This document shows, piece by piece, positions 10,133 through 20,800 of a stretch of DNA of 64,000 nt. Below the pieces are notes generated by a model. It was not told the DNA's origin. It saw only the letters and a list, made by a program, of their open reading frames with translations, and ran no database searches. Every line of letters starts with the position of its first letter. Position 1 is the stretch's first letter. This stretch comes from Druceiella hillmani. Taxonomy: Eukaryota > Arthropoda > Insecta > Lepidoptera > Hepialidae. The stretch lies in NCBI GenBank assembly GCA_039881145.1, contig JAYKKI010000060.1, positions 5,580,501 to 5,644,500 on the forward strand. Direction: 5' to 3'. Both the position numbers and the translations under genes were made by a program.

Positions 10133-12945
10133 TCAATACTCCAAAGGATATATGACATAAAAAAAACTCTCTATTGGACCATTCAATCCTTCTAAAATTT
10201 CCATATTAATATATTTGGATGTTAATTTAAGAAATATACTCGGATTAATGTACTTAATGCCATGCACCTTTCCTAAATTTTCTATATGAATATTTTTGGG
10301 TGTTACTTTAAGAAATATATTCAGATTAATATACTTGATGCCATGAGTTTTTTCTAAAATTTCTATGTGAATATTTTCGGGTGTTAATTTAAGAAATATA
10401 TTCGATATAATGTACTGGATGCCATGCAGCTTTTCTAAAATTTCTATATGAATATTTTCGGGTGTTAATTTAAGAAATATATTCGGATTAATGTACTGGA
10501 TGCCATGCACCTTTTCTAAAATTTCTATATGAATATTTTCGGGTGTTAATTTAATTAATATATTTGTATTAATGTACTTGATGTCATGCATCTTTTCTAA
10601 AATTTCTATATGAATATTTTCGGGTGTTAATTTAAGAAATATATTCGGATTAATGTACTTGATGCCATGCATCTTTTCTTAAATTTCTATATGAATATTT
10701 TCGGGTGTTAATTTAAGAAATATATTCGGATTAATGTACTGGACGCCATGCACCTTTTCTAAAATTTCTATATGAATATTTTCGGGTGTTAATTTAAGAA
10801 ATATATTCGGATTAATGTACTGGATGCCATGCACCTTTTCTAAATTTTCTATATGAATATTTTTGGGTGTCACTTTAAGAAATATATACAGATTAATATA
10901 CTTGATGCCATGAGTTTTTTCTAAAATTTCTATGTGAATATTTTCGGGTGTTAATTTAAGAAATATATTCGATATAATGTACTGGATGCCATGCAGCTTT
11001 TCTAAAATTTCTATATGAATATTTTCGGGTGTTAATTTAAGAAATATATTCGGATTAATGTACTGGATGCCATGCACCTTTTCTAAAATTTCTATATGAA
11101 TATTTTCGGGTGTTAATTTAATTAATATATTCGCATTAATGTACTTGATGCCATGCATCTCTTCTAAAATTTCTATATGAATATTTTCGGGTGTTAATTT
11201 AAGAAATATATTCGGATTAATGTACTGGATGCCATGCACCTTTTCTAAAATTTCTATATGAATATTTTCGGGTGTTAATTTAAGAAATATATTCGTATTA
11301 ATGTACTTGATGCCATGCATCTTTTCTAAAATTTCTTTATGAATATTTTCAGGCGTTAATTTAAGAAATATATTCGTATTAATGTACTTGATGCCATGCA
11401 TCTTTTCTAAAATTTCTATATGAAAATTTTCGGGTGTTAATTTAAGAAATATATTCGGATTAAAGTACTGGATGCCATGCACTTTTCTAAAATTTCTATA
11501 TGAATATTTTCGGGTGTTAATTTAATTAATATATTCGTATTAATGTACTTGATGCCATGCATCTTTTCTAAAATTTCTATATGAATATTTTTGGGTGTTA
11601 ATTTAAGAAATATATTCGGATTAATGTACTGGATGCCATGCACCTTTTCTAAATTTTCTATATGAATATTTTTGGGTGTCACTTTAAGAAATATATACAG
11701 ATTAATATACTTGATGCCATGAGTTTTTTCTAAAATTTCTATGTGAATATTTTCGGGTGTTAATTTAAGAAATACATTCGATATAATGTACTGGATGCCA
11801 TGCATCTCTTCTAAAATTTCTATATGAATATTTTCGGGTGTTAATTTAAGAAATATATTCGGATTAATGTACTGGATGCCATGCACCTTTTCTAAAATTT
11901 CTATATGAATATTTTCGGGTGTTAATTTAAGAAATATATTCGTATTAATGTACTTGATGCCATGCACCTTTTCTAAAATTTCTTTATGAATATTTTCGGG
12001 TGTTAATTTAAGAAATATATTCGTATTAATGTACTTGATGCCATACATCTTTTCTAAAATTTCTATATGAATATTTTCGGGTGTTAATTTAAGAAATATA
12101 TTCGGATTAAAGTACTGGATGCCATGCACTTTTCTAAAATTTCTATATGAATATTTTCGGGTGTTAATTTAATTAATATATTCGTATTAATGTACTTGAT
12201 GCCATGCATCTTTTCTAAAATTTGTATATGAATATTTTCGGGTGTTAATTTAAGAAATATATTCGTATTAATGTACTTGATGCCATGCATCTTTTCTAAA
12301 ATTTCGATATGAATATTTTCGGGTGTTAATTTAAGAAATATATTCGGATTAATGTACTGGATGCCATGCACCTTTTCTAAAATTTCTATATGAATATTTT
12401 CGGGTGTTAATTTAAGAAATATATTCGTATTAATGTACTTGATGCCATGCATCTTTTCTAAAATTTCGATATGAATATTTTCGGGTGTTAATTTAAGAAA
12501 TATATTCGGATTAATGTACTGGATGCCATGCACCTTTTCTAAAATTTCTATATGAATATTTTCGGGTGTTAATTTAAGAAATATATTCGGATTAATGTAC
12601 TGGATGCCATGCACCTTTTCTAAAATTTCTATATGAATATTTTCGGGTGTTAATTTAAGAAATATATTCGGATTAATGTACTGGATGCCATGCACCTTTT
12701 CTAAAATTTCTATATGAATATTTTCGGGTGTTAATTTAAGAAATATATTCGGATTAATGTACTGGATGCCATGCACCTTTTCTAAAATTTCTATATGAAT
12801 ATTTTCGGGTGTTAATTTAAGAAATATATTCGTATTAATGTACTGGACGCCATGCATCTTTTCTAAAATTTCTATATGAATATTTTCGGGAGTTAATTTA
12901 AGAAATATATTCGTATTAATGTACTGGATGCCATGCATCTTTGCA
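10133..12945 (-). repeat. 81-bp coding-like minisatellite, ~34 copies
   Basis: About 34 head-to-tail units of 81 bp. Read on the minus strand each gives a 27-residue repeat of the form MHGIQYINPNIFLKL followed by TPENIHIEILEK. The frame is open over 12938-12084, 12129-11437, 11482-10679 and 10672-10133, broken by one-base deletions (CATGCACTTTTC instead of CATGCACCTTTTC near 11477 and 12126) and one TAA near 10679. Variants are K/Q, T/P, V/M and FLK/LIK. In the last unit the frame runs out of the repeat into a short unique tail (ESFFYVIYPLEY, stop). The sub-motif I-x-x-I-N-P-x-I-F-L-K-L resembles the second half of a leucine-rich repeat, but the strand half does not fit well. No splice or promoter context is obvious. 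It may be a satellite that is open by chance, or a decayed repeat-protein exon. Confidence 0.85.
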
Positions 12946-14185
12946 TGGCATCAATGTACTTGATTATATTAATGTATTGATTATATTAATGTATTTTCAT
13001 ATTTAAATTTATTCTCGTGCATTAACTGAATCTACTTAAACCATTTATACATTATCTCCAATACATACTTCTATTACGTTCGATATATAACATTTTTGTT
13101 TTAAATATAACAAACTTTGAACTTAAATATATTACTTATCGCTCTATAGTATCTCAAGCATCTTCAAAAACTTTTAGATGATCTAATCAAAGTTCATCTC
13201 CGTCAGACACTCTTACTACCGCTTCACCACTGAGATGTATGCTACCTAGAACTTACTGATAATCGTCTTAAAAAATTAGAATACCTTCAAAATGTGTTCA
13301 TCCACTACATTACTACTTGCAAAAAATATGAACATATTTTTCAATTGGAACATATTTTGCAACCTAAATAAACAAGAATCGACTTCTGTCCATACGTAAT
13401 GTCGTAATGTCTAGGGTCAAGCGATATGACAAAGTAGCATGGACACTTTTTAACTGCAGATTTAACATGATTTAGTAATTTTAAATTTGTGCTTTCTGCT
13501 CATCTAATATGCGTAAACAATTATAAATGTAAAAGATGAAACACTTTTTGAATGTTTGCTTATAAAGGCTAGTAAAGAAATAAAAAATTTATACCACCTA
13601 TTTTCCTTTAAGTCAAAACCCTGCGATCGCACAGTTTAAAAATAATGTGCAATATAGGAAGAAATTTAAATATTTTTCATAAATTGTATTTTTTATTATA
13701 TTCAGTCGTATTTTATATAATATTTTTCTAATCAACACAACATTTTCTAGGATTATCAACAATGTGTACAAAATCATCACAATATTAGTTTTTCCATAAT
13801 ATCAAACTCCTTTCATAAGTGACCCCAATTTGAGTTAATAACATATAATATGGAGGCTTCGCTCCCGACTTCACTTGCTTCAAAGTTGTAACTTATTATT
13901 GAACTTTAACCTCTCACTGATAGAATAATTTACTGTCCTAGGTTTCAGAAAATACGCCGACATTGCGCAATCCACATCACTTTCTACCTACGCGCGTTTG
14001 AAGGCACGCTTCATAAATATTAATAGAACTCCGTTACCTGAGGACCTTTACTAATACATCATGTACAATAAACTTTCGATAAACAATCAACTGGGTGATA
14101 AAAACGATGTAAAAATTCATTCAATAAAACTTAAGTTACAATAGAGTAGAGTAAAAGACAGATAAACAGCCTTTTATTTCATATG

Positions 14186-14512
14186 TCAGAAAAAAAATAT
14201 GTTATGAGACAGCATGGGCTTTCAGACAGTAAATTAATTTTTAGAACCGATTTAATAATTTCTGAGATCATAGACATCTGCTTATCTAAATAACATTTAT
14301 TAATTATATACGAATTCAATAATGTTTACAAATCCAATAACAAGAGTTCTCGAGGCTTACAGTAAATAGATGTGAGCAGAATATTAACAGAAATCAAATC
14401 AATTATATGTAAAGCGAGTCAGAAAAAAATATATGTAGAGCATGAGCTTTCAGACAGTGAATTAATTTTTAGAACCGATTTAATAATGTCTGAGACCGTA
14501 TCTTCCAAACAT
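14186..14512. repeat. Dispersed repeat with internal duplication
   Basis: The block GACAGTAAATTAATTTTTAG plus AACCGATTTAATAAT occurs at about 14225 and again at about 14455. Between them lies a segment (TATCTAAATAACATTTATTA to AGATGTGAGCAGAAT, about 14283-14390) that recurs nearly unchanged at 15045-15160. The arrangement suggests a short mobile or segmentally duplicated unit. Confidence 0.7.
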
Positions 14513-14539
14513 ATAAACTCACATACAATCCTAATAAAT

Positions 14540-14690
14540 AATACTAGCGTGACCCGTGCGAAGTCTTCGCATTATTTATTCCATTATGAAGCTCAGATGA
14601 CAGATCAAACAAATATTTTACTAAAATTGACATATAGAGGCGCAAGTATCAAAAGCATTGAGCTAAAGCGCCACTTTATTTATACGTGAG
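14540..14690. mobile_element. Possible SINE/LINE-tail fragment
   Basis: It begins ACTAGCGTGACCCGTGCGAA, the reverse-orientation form of the GCGAAG-rich ends common in insect dispersed repeats. An end with a similar flavour (ACGCGAACAAAGTCGCGTG...CTAGT) occurs in the opposite orientation at 32385-32418. A class cannot be assigned without a repeat library. Confidence 0.35.
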
Positions 14691-14951
14691 TGGATTTGAA
14701 ATTAAACAAAAATTTTACCGACCGTCAATCATATTGACGTTGAGCCGTTAGATGGCAGCATTGCTGTTTTGTGTATATAATTTTAATAATTAATTAATTT
14801 GCAAAAACAATAGCAATAATAAATTTTTTAGTTGTGGATGCCGGTAGAGCAAGCAATTATCTATAAAATGATATATAATTTATGTGGATTAGTTGTGAGG
14901 TTTTTTCTAAAAAGGGAGTGTAACATCTTAAACTTAGCGTATTAATATATA

Positions 14952-14952
14952 T

Positions 14953-14985
<33 letters not shown>

Positions 14986-14996
14986 GTGATATGATG
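14952..14996. repeat. (ATG)n microsatellite
   Basis: About eleven uninterrupted GAT/ATG triplets, followed by GGTGATATGATGATT. Confidence 0.9.
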
Positions 14997-15039
14997 ATTA
15001 GCGGAGATATCAAAAAAGGAATGAAAAAAATGAAGACAT

Positions 15040-15168
15040 TTGTTTATCTAAATAACATTTATTAATTATATACTAATTCAATAATATTTACAAATCCAAT
15101 AACAGGAGTTCTCGAGGCTTACAGCAAATAGATGTGAGCGGAATGGTAACAGAAATCGAATCAGTCAA
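15040..15168. repeat. Second copy of the 14283-14400 repeat
   Basis: It shares the run TATCTAAATAACATTTATTA, CCAATAACAGGAGTTCTCGA and GGCTTACAGCAAATAGATGT with the copy about 760 bases upstream, with roughly one change per 20 bases. It lies just beyond the inferred Skeletor poly(A) signal. Confidence 0.8.
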
Positions 15169-15291
15169 ACTGCGAGTATAAAAAGAAATAAATTAAATAC
15201 ACCAATCATCCAATTTCACACATTCAAAATAAAATTCGAACCACTTCACTCAGCGACGCATGATGGCAAGAAGTAATAATTAAGTATTTGT

Positions 15292-15297
15292 TTTATT
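15292..15297 (-). terminator. Poly(A) signal of Skeletor
   Basis: AATAAA on the minus strand (TTTATT on plus), 52 bases after the Skeletor stop codon. This is the nearest canonical signal and predicts a short 3' UTR. Confidence 0.65.
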
Positions 15298-15349
15298 ATC
15301 TAAAACGCTTGTAATAAATTATTGAAATAATAAAATCAATATTATTCAT

Positions 15350-17863
15350 TTAAATATTTCCTAACGCTGTGAATGATATAATTACTGATAATATAAGTGG
15401 ACTAAAATTTATGCAAACTCCTGAGCTGTGTACATAATGGTCGTGGTGATGATCGTGTTCGGTGTGCTGATGCGTGTATTCAGTGTGTTTATGTTCATTC
15501 TCAGGGCTGACCTCTCGTTTCAATCTTCTTCCCTCTGATTCGTCATACTCTTCATCGTCTCCATCTTCTTCAGCGTCTTCTTCTTCCTGGATATCAGCTA
15601 AAATTTCATCAACGACTGATTCTTCAGGTTTCAAATCATCAGTTTCAACTTTATCTTTAACCGTATTGACTAATTTCAAATGAGTCACACGATTTGAATC
15701 ATTGGATGAAGCTTCCTTCTTTAAATCATTTTTGGAACTTAGTTCATCGGCTATTATGGCTGGAATATCACCTTTGAACGGACCAAATTGTGGTGTTCTG
15801 GTCAAAAGCTCAGCGTTACTCGATAATTTTGCCGAAAACATTTTGTGTCCTGAAGTCGGAGGTCCTCCAGTTAGAGTCGAGGCAGATACCGTTTGACCGT
15901 CATACGTTACGACGGTACCGTCTTCTGGAACGCTACCCTTTTTCATGTCTTTTTCTTCTTTTGGCGGACGCTTTGGATCTGGTGGAAGATAATATGCATG
16001 AACGCGGTCGGCTTCCATGGCCATATCGTCAGTGTCTTTACTAATGTTCTTTTTAGATAAAGGCTCATCAATAGTAGGCTTCATGTAAACAGGGTGGGGT
16101 TTGTCATCAGTGATGGTATTTGGACTTAATTTGATGGGAGTGGTCTTAATTTTTGAATCTTCTTTTGTATCTGAACGATCTAGGGGAGAAGGAATGAATA
16201 TTGGCTCAAATGTTTGAGTCAATTGTTCACTAAAATATGAATTAAACAACGGTTGAGGTACTGTGTCAATGTACTGATCATCTACATCGACGTCACTTCT
16301 CCTATTTATTGAGTCTGGAACGTAATCTGTTATTCGATCTTCGTTAGCCATTAACGGTTCTCTTATTATGGGTTTAAAACCACTTTCTATAACAATGGAA
16401 TCAGGTTTAAAACCCGTATTTATAGCTGGTGGTAAGGTAGCAATATCTTCTGCAGATTCCGAAACTCCAATAAGTTCCGATGAAACCAATTTTTTCAAAG
16501 GCGGCTGAGTAGGATATTCGACACTTGGTCGATTTCGATTTGTTGACGAAAAGTACGGCAAAATTGTTGTGCTTACTGGATGACGTGAAGTATGGATTTT
16601 AGTCGGTACCATTTGTTGATCGAGTGGCACCGGATTCTCCATTGGTTTTCCAAGAATAATTTGTCCTGGCTTATTCAAAAACGAAGGACTGCCATTTTCG
16701 ATTTTACCTTCACCATCTGAAGGCAGAGTCATGTGACTATGAACAACTTGCTGGCCGATAATTGTGGGTTGACCCAGAGTCAATGTTTGCGTTATAACAT
16801 TCGGCTTAGAAATTATTATAGATTGACTTCCTTTATTAGGCATGTTTTGATGTAGTGTATTAATTGGTTTTGGAGTAATTATAACGGGTGAGTTCTTTAT
16901 CCTTTCCGATCCGCCATTTGGAGCCCTATTCTGCTGTGGACCGTTATTATTGTTATTATTATTTCCTTTGAAACCTGGCTTCTTGTGCTGCATCATTGGT
17001 CCTCCTTGACCATTATGATATGGCGGAGGAGGTCTAGCACGTATGCCAAAGTTGTTATGTGGTTTATTATTAATTGGCCTCCTATTCTTAATTTCAGGAG
17101 GTGAAGGTCGTCGATACATCTGATTCATTCCCTTGGCTGGTTTTCCTTGTGGTCGCATAAAAGTTTGCAAAGTCATCGGTTTCTGATTCGGTGGCAACAT
17201 CATACTCGAAGGTTGATCCTTCGATTCAATGACAAGTTCTTCATCTTCCCATACGGGCCGTTCCGAATTATTCCCATCTTTATTAAATTTTTTCGGTGAA
17301 TCTCTATTTATAGTGGGTGCCGTTGAGTGATGGTATATTGGACGCTTTTCCTCCGGATGATTCTTCATTCGTTGCTCCATGCTTTCAACTGTTTCTATAA
17401 CGTGCTTTAATTGTCCTCGTGTTAATGGCAACTCGTGGTCTGATAATTGATTGATTCCTAATGGCGACGTCTTCACATCCTTCTGTTGAGCCTCGCGCTT
17501 ATAGCTTATTTCACCTGTAAGAGTGTCATCGGAATAAGGTTTTTTGTCGGTTTTAAGGACCTTGTTGGGATGGGGATTGGGATTCATGTTATGGTTTTCA
17601 ATATTGTTGTAAAAATGCTTTTTATCGTTCTTTTCTACTTTTCTACGGTGCTCTGCTAAGAAATTGGTATCTGGATGTATACGTGTTGATACCTGTATAG
17701 ATGGTTTTGATTGTAAATCTTCTTCGCCTTCTAATAAATCATCTCGTTTGTTTAGTTTTGCATCAATCCTTATAACACTCTCTATTCTTTTACTTTCTGC
17801 TTCTTCTTCATCGCAGTAGTCAAGAACATTGATTTTCCATCCTAGGTAACGATGGGTAAAGCA
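15350..17863 (-). CDS. Skeletor: Skeletor last exon (long disordered tail)
   Basis: Acceptor TTGTTTTACAG, stop TAA at 15350-15352, 2514 bases, 837 residues. It starts CFTHRYLGWKINVLDYCDEE, completing the conserved domain with Cys418 and His421. The rest is low complexity: a basic/acidic region, Pro/Asn-rich repeats including an N7 run near residue 717, and a long acidic run (EEEDAEEDGDDEEYDE). Then come RRLKREV (an R-x-K-R furin-type site near residue 1197), a His-rich segment (EHDHHHDHYVH), and a final hydrophobic stretch (FSPLILSVIISFTALGNI) that resembles a GPI-anchor signal. The frame has no internal stop. Confidence 0.92.
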   Translation of the reverse strand, partial: CFTHRYLGWKINVLDYCDEEEAESKRIESVIRIDAKLNKRDDLLEGEEDLQSKPSIQVSTRIHPDTNFLAEHRRKVEKNDKKHFYNNIENHNMNPNPHPNKVLKTDKKPYSDDTLTGEISYKREAQQKDVKTSPLGINQLSDHELPLTRGQLKHVIETVESMEQRMKNHPEEKRPIYHHSTAPTINRDSPKKFNKDGNNSERPVWEDEELVIESKDQPSSMMLPPNQKPMTLQTFMRPQGKPAKGMNQMYRRPSPPEIKNRRPINNKPHNNFGIRARPPPPYHNGQGGPMMQHKKPGFKGNNNNNNNGPQQNRAPNGGSERIKNSPVIITPKPINTLHQNMPNKGSQSIIISKPNVITQTLTLGQPTIIGQQVVHSHMTLPSDGEGKIENGSPSFLNKPGQIILGKPMENPVPLDQQMVPTKIHTSRHPVSTTILPYFSSTNRNRPSVEYPTQPPLKKLVSSELIGVSESAEDIATLPPAINTGFKPDSIVIESGFKPIIREPLMANEDRITDYVPDSINRRSDVDVDDQYIDTVPQPLFNSYFSEQLTQTFEPIFIPSPLDRSDTKEDSKIKTTPIKLSPNTITDDKPHPVYMKPTIDEPLSKKNISKDTDDMAMEADRVHAYYLPPDPKRPPKEEKDMKKGSVPEDGTVVTYDGQTVSASTLTGGPPTSGHKMFSAKLSSNAELLTRTPQFGPFKGDIPAIIADELSSKNDLKKEASSNDSNRVTHLKLVNTVKDKVETDDLKPEESVVDEILADIQEEEDAEEDGDDEEYDESEGRRLKREVSPENEHKHTEYTHQHTEHDHHHDHYVHSSGVCINFSPLILSVIISFTALGNI

Positions 17864-20800
17864 CTGTAAAACAAAGTAATACGTACAGTTTAGACCATAT
17901 CAATTTTTGTCAGCTTTTATTTTTTAATTGTGGATCGTGCAAAAACTTCACTCATTATATTTAAAAATAGCTTGCATACTATAAACTCAAGCAAATACTT
18001 AATATAAATTATATGATGAAGACATTCATAATAATTAATTGAATTTTGAGTAATTAATGCAAAGCCAATTTAAAAATGTTTGAAAAAAAGTTAAATTTTC
18101 TTTCTTGGGTGAATTGCTTTATTTTTATGTTTTTTTTAAATTGAAATATACTGCAGTTTTAATTACTTAATGAGTGGAATGAAAATTAAAAATATATTTC
18201 AAGTAATCTTAAATCAAAATTTTTCTGTCATTGTCTTGTCAATATTTTAAATTTTTGTAGTAGAATAAATATTAGAATTGAATATAATCATACACAAAAT
18301 TAAATAGTCTATATTATAGAAATAACAAGTAAGAGAAAATAGAAGGAATATAGAAAAAATACAGAAAGATATTTTGAATGAAATACCAAATGCATACTTA
18401 TAACAGTCTATGAACACAATGAATTTCTAGCTTCTGAAAAAGATAAAATAATTAAATGATTAGTGCAAAAGTACATTTGAGATAGACAGTGATGTGTGGA
18501 GTTTGATAGCCATAAGAAAAGTGGTAACAGATGATAAACTGCTGAATATGGTGGAAAGCTAAGAAAATAAATATTTGGAGAAATTATAATTATTGCTTGC
18601 TTTGTGTTGTGGTTAAATATAAAAAAGCACTGCTGTTGAGATCTGTGACAAATTTTGAAAATATTCGTATGAATTAAGTTAAATTTGTGTTTATAATGTC
18701 TGCCGCCTACATTTACGTGTCAAATTTAAAATTTAAACTTATTAAACCAAATCTACGACTTTTTTTCAGTAATTTTGAATTAATTTAATTAAAGTATTTT
18801 ATCTGCCAATATATTTTACTTTCGAGTTGACTAAGTAATTAAACGCTACGAGATTCATTCACTGTCGTATTCATCACTAAAAAAGAAATATTGTGTTAAT
18901 ATTTCACTTAAAAAAATATGTACGCGTGTAAATAAAATACTTTTAATCTTGTGTTAAGATCGATTTGAGTAACTTTGACTATGATATGGATATATTTTTT
19001 GTTTGTTTTCATCTGGCTGTTCAGTCAGTCTGTTGATTTATTTGTCCATAAGTATCCAAAATTTTGACATTGTTGGTTTAATTTTTGTGTCGGTTGCCGA
19101 AAACTTCCGAGGAAATTAATAGAATTTTCATTCCAATAAATATATAATTTAAATAATTAACTGAAAGATAATATAGAAAATTATTTACATAAATTCAAAT
19201 TATATAATCTGCAATAAAGTAAAAATATTATTCTTAAAGAATATATAATAAATGTTGAGAAATAAACTTAAGATATAAAAATAAATTAGAAAGAAGTTTA
19301 AGAAAAAAAAGACAGAGTAAAGTAGGCCATTATTTTTAAACACTCATATCATGTTCACTTTAACTTAAACGAAAATAAGCTTCAATGATAAAGCACCATA
19401 CAAACGTCACATTTTTTTTTAATATTCCTCGTATTATTCCTCTGAAAGTTCATTATTCAACGGAAATGAAATAGAACAGTCTTTTCAATAACATTCTATT
19501 CATATGCAAAAAAACATGTTCAAAATTCACACGTTTCACACAATATTTTTGAAATCATGGCTACGGATGAATTCCCATATATTTCTTCCATGCCTTGTTT
19601 TCAATATAGCAAATTATATCAAGAACCGTAATTGAAATCCAAAATTTTTCCATTAAACTTTTCATTCACCACTTGTATCAATCCATTCAATCACCATATC
19701 CTTAATTTTATTCTTTTTCTAGAACCTGACCCGTATCGCACTTTAGAATTTCTTTCATTGAATAATCTCTTTCTTGACCAGCAAAACAATACAATTACCC
19801 AGCCAAGCAATCCGTAAGCCGCAAGCTTAGGTTTTTCAAGCAATCATATTTTCACTTGGTGCAAAAACAAGAAAGAAGCCCAAAGAAATATGTATAACGA
19901 GATATAATTTACTTCCCCAATAGAATTAAAACTTACTTGATAATATACTGTGTCGGGAGTGTTCTCATCTGGTATCCAAGTTATAACACCAGGATTTCCC
20001 TCATCACAGATTAGGGTCAGTGAACGTTGGTAGGAACCAAATGATGGATACTCATCGGCACTAGGTCCTTCAGGGTCTGGTGTCCAATTGCAGAGACGAC
20101 CCACTCCGGTGGGAATCATCTCTCCGCTTCTAGTCCGGCGTATGCCAGCAAATATTTTGATATTCTGAGAAGAATATCTTATAAATTAATGAGATATATC
20201 TAATATGCTTTTCTTCGTCTTTTCACTTCGGCTTCAGGAATAGTAAGATATTTTAAAGTATCTTTATATCTAATATAAACAGGTAGAATTAAACTGTGTA
20301 TTAAGGGTTTTACTGGGGTTTAAAATATAAATTTTAAGAGCCCGCTAATATTTTAACATTTTAGATTAATTTTTGAATTGCTAACTTAGAAGGCAATTCG
20401 AAACTTGAAATTGTTTATTTTGTTAAGATTTTCTTTTTCAATAACAATAAATATCAAGACCTTAGATAAAAAGCAAGATGCTTATTGTGATGTAAATTTT
20501 CAAAATCGTCAGTGACTTTATTTTACAATTAATATAAAAAAAATGTTGTTTTTGATAAATTAAATTTACATTTTTTTAATTATAATTTGATTCACAGCTA
20601 AATGAAACTAGGTGATGTAGTATTATTTCTATATTTTTATTATTTTTTGTACGACAACATTTTCAGGTGGGCCATCAGCATAGATTACATCACTCTTTAC
20701 TAATTGCCCACCTGAAAATGTCATGTAGCGAAACCTAGGTCGTGGTAAAGAATGTAATTAAAGTGGAAATTATATTATATCACGTGGTTTTATTAAGTTG

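Larger units (their letters stand above)
12946..15291. other. Spacer between minisatellite and Skeletor 3' end
   Basis: AT-rich DNA. Its edge holds a few decayed minisatellite words (GCATGGCATCAATGTACTTG). A dispersed repeat family is present at 14186-14512 and again at 15040-15168, a retroelement-like fragment lies near 14540-14690, and a GAT microsatellite lies at 14952-14996. No gene was recognised. Confidence 0.55.

Noticed and set aside
15474..16044. Plus-strand open frames (Ser-rich 69, 64 and 84 codons) opposite the Skeletor last exon
   Set aside because: They are antisense shadows of the acidic and Ser-rich Skeletor tail; the minus frame has the domain match and splice phase.
19632..19817. 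Plus-strand 61-codon frame in a Skeletor intron
   Set aside because: AT-rich intron sequence with no coding signature.
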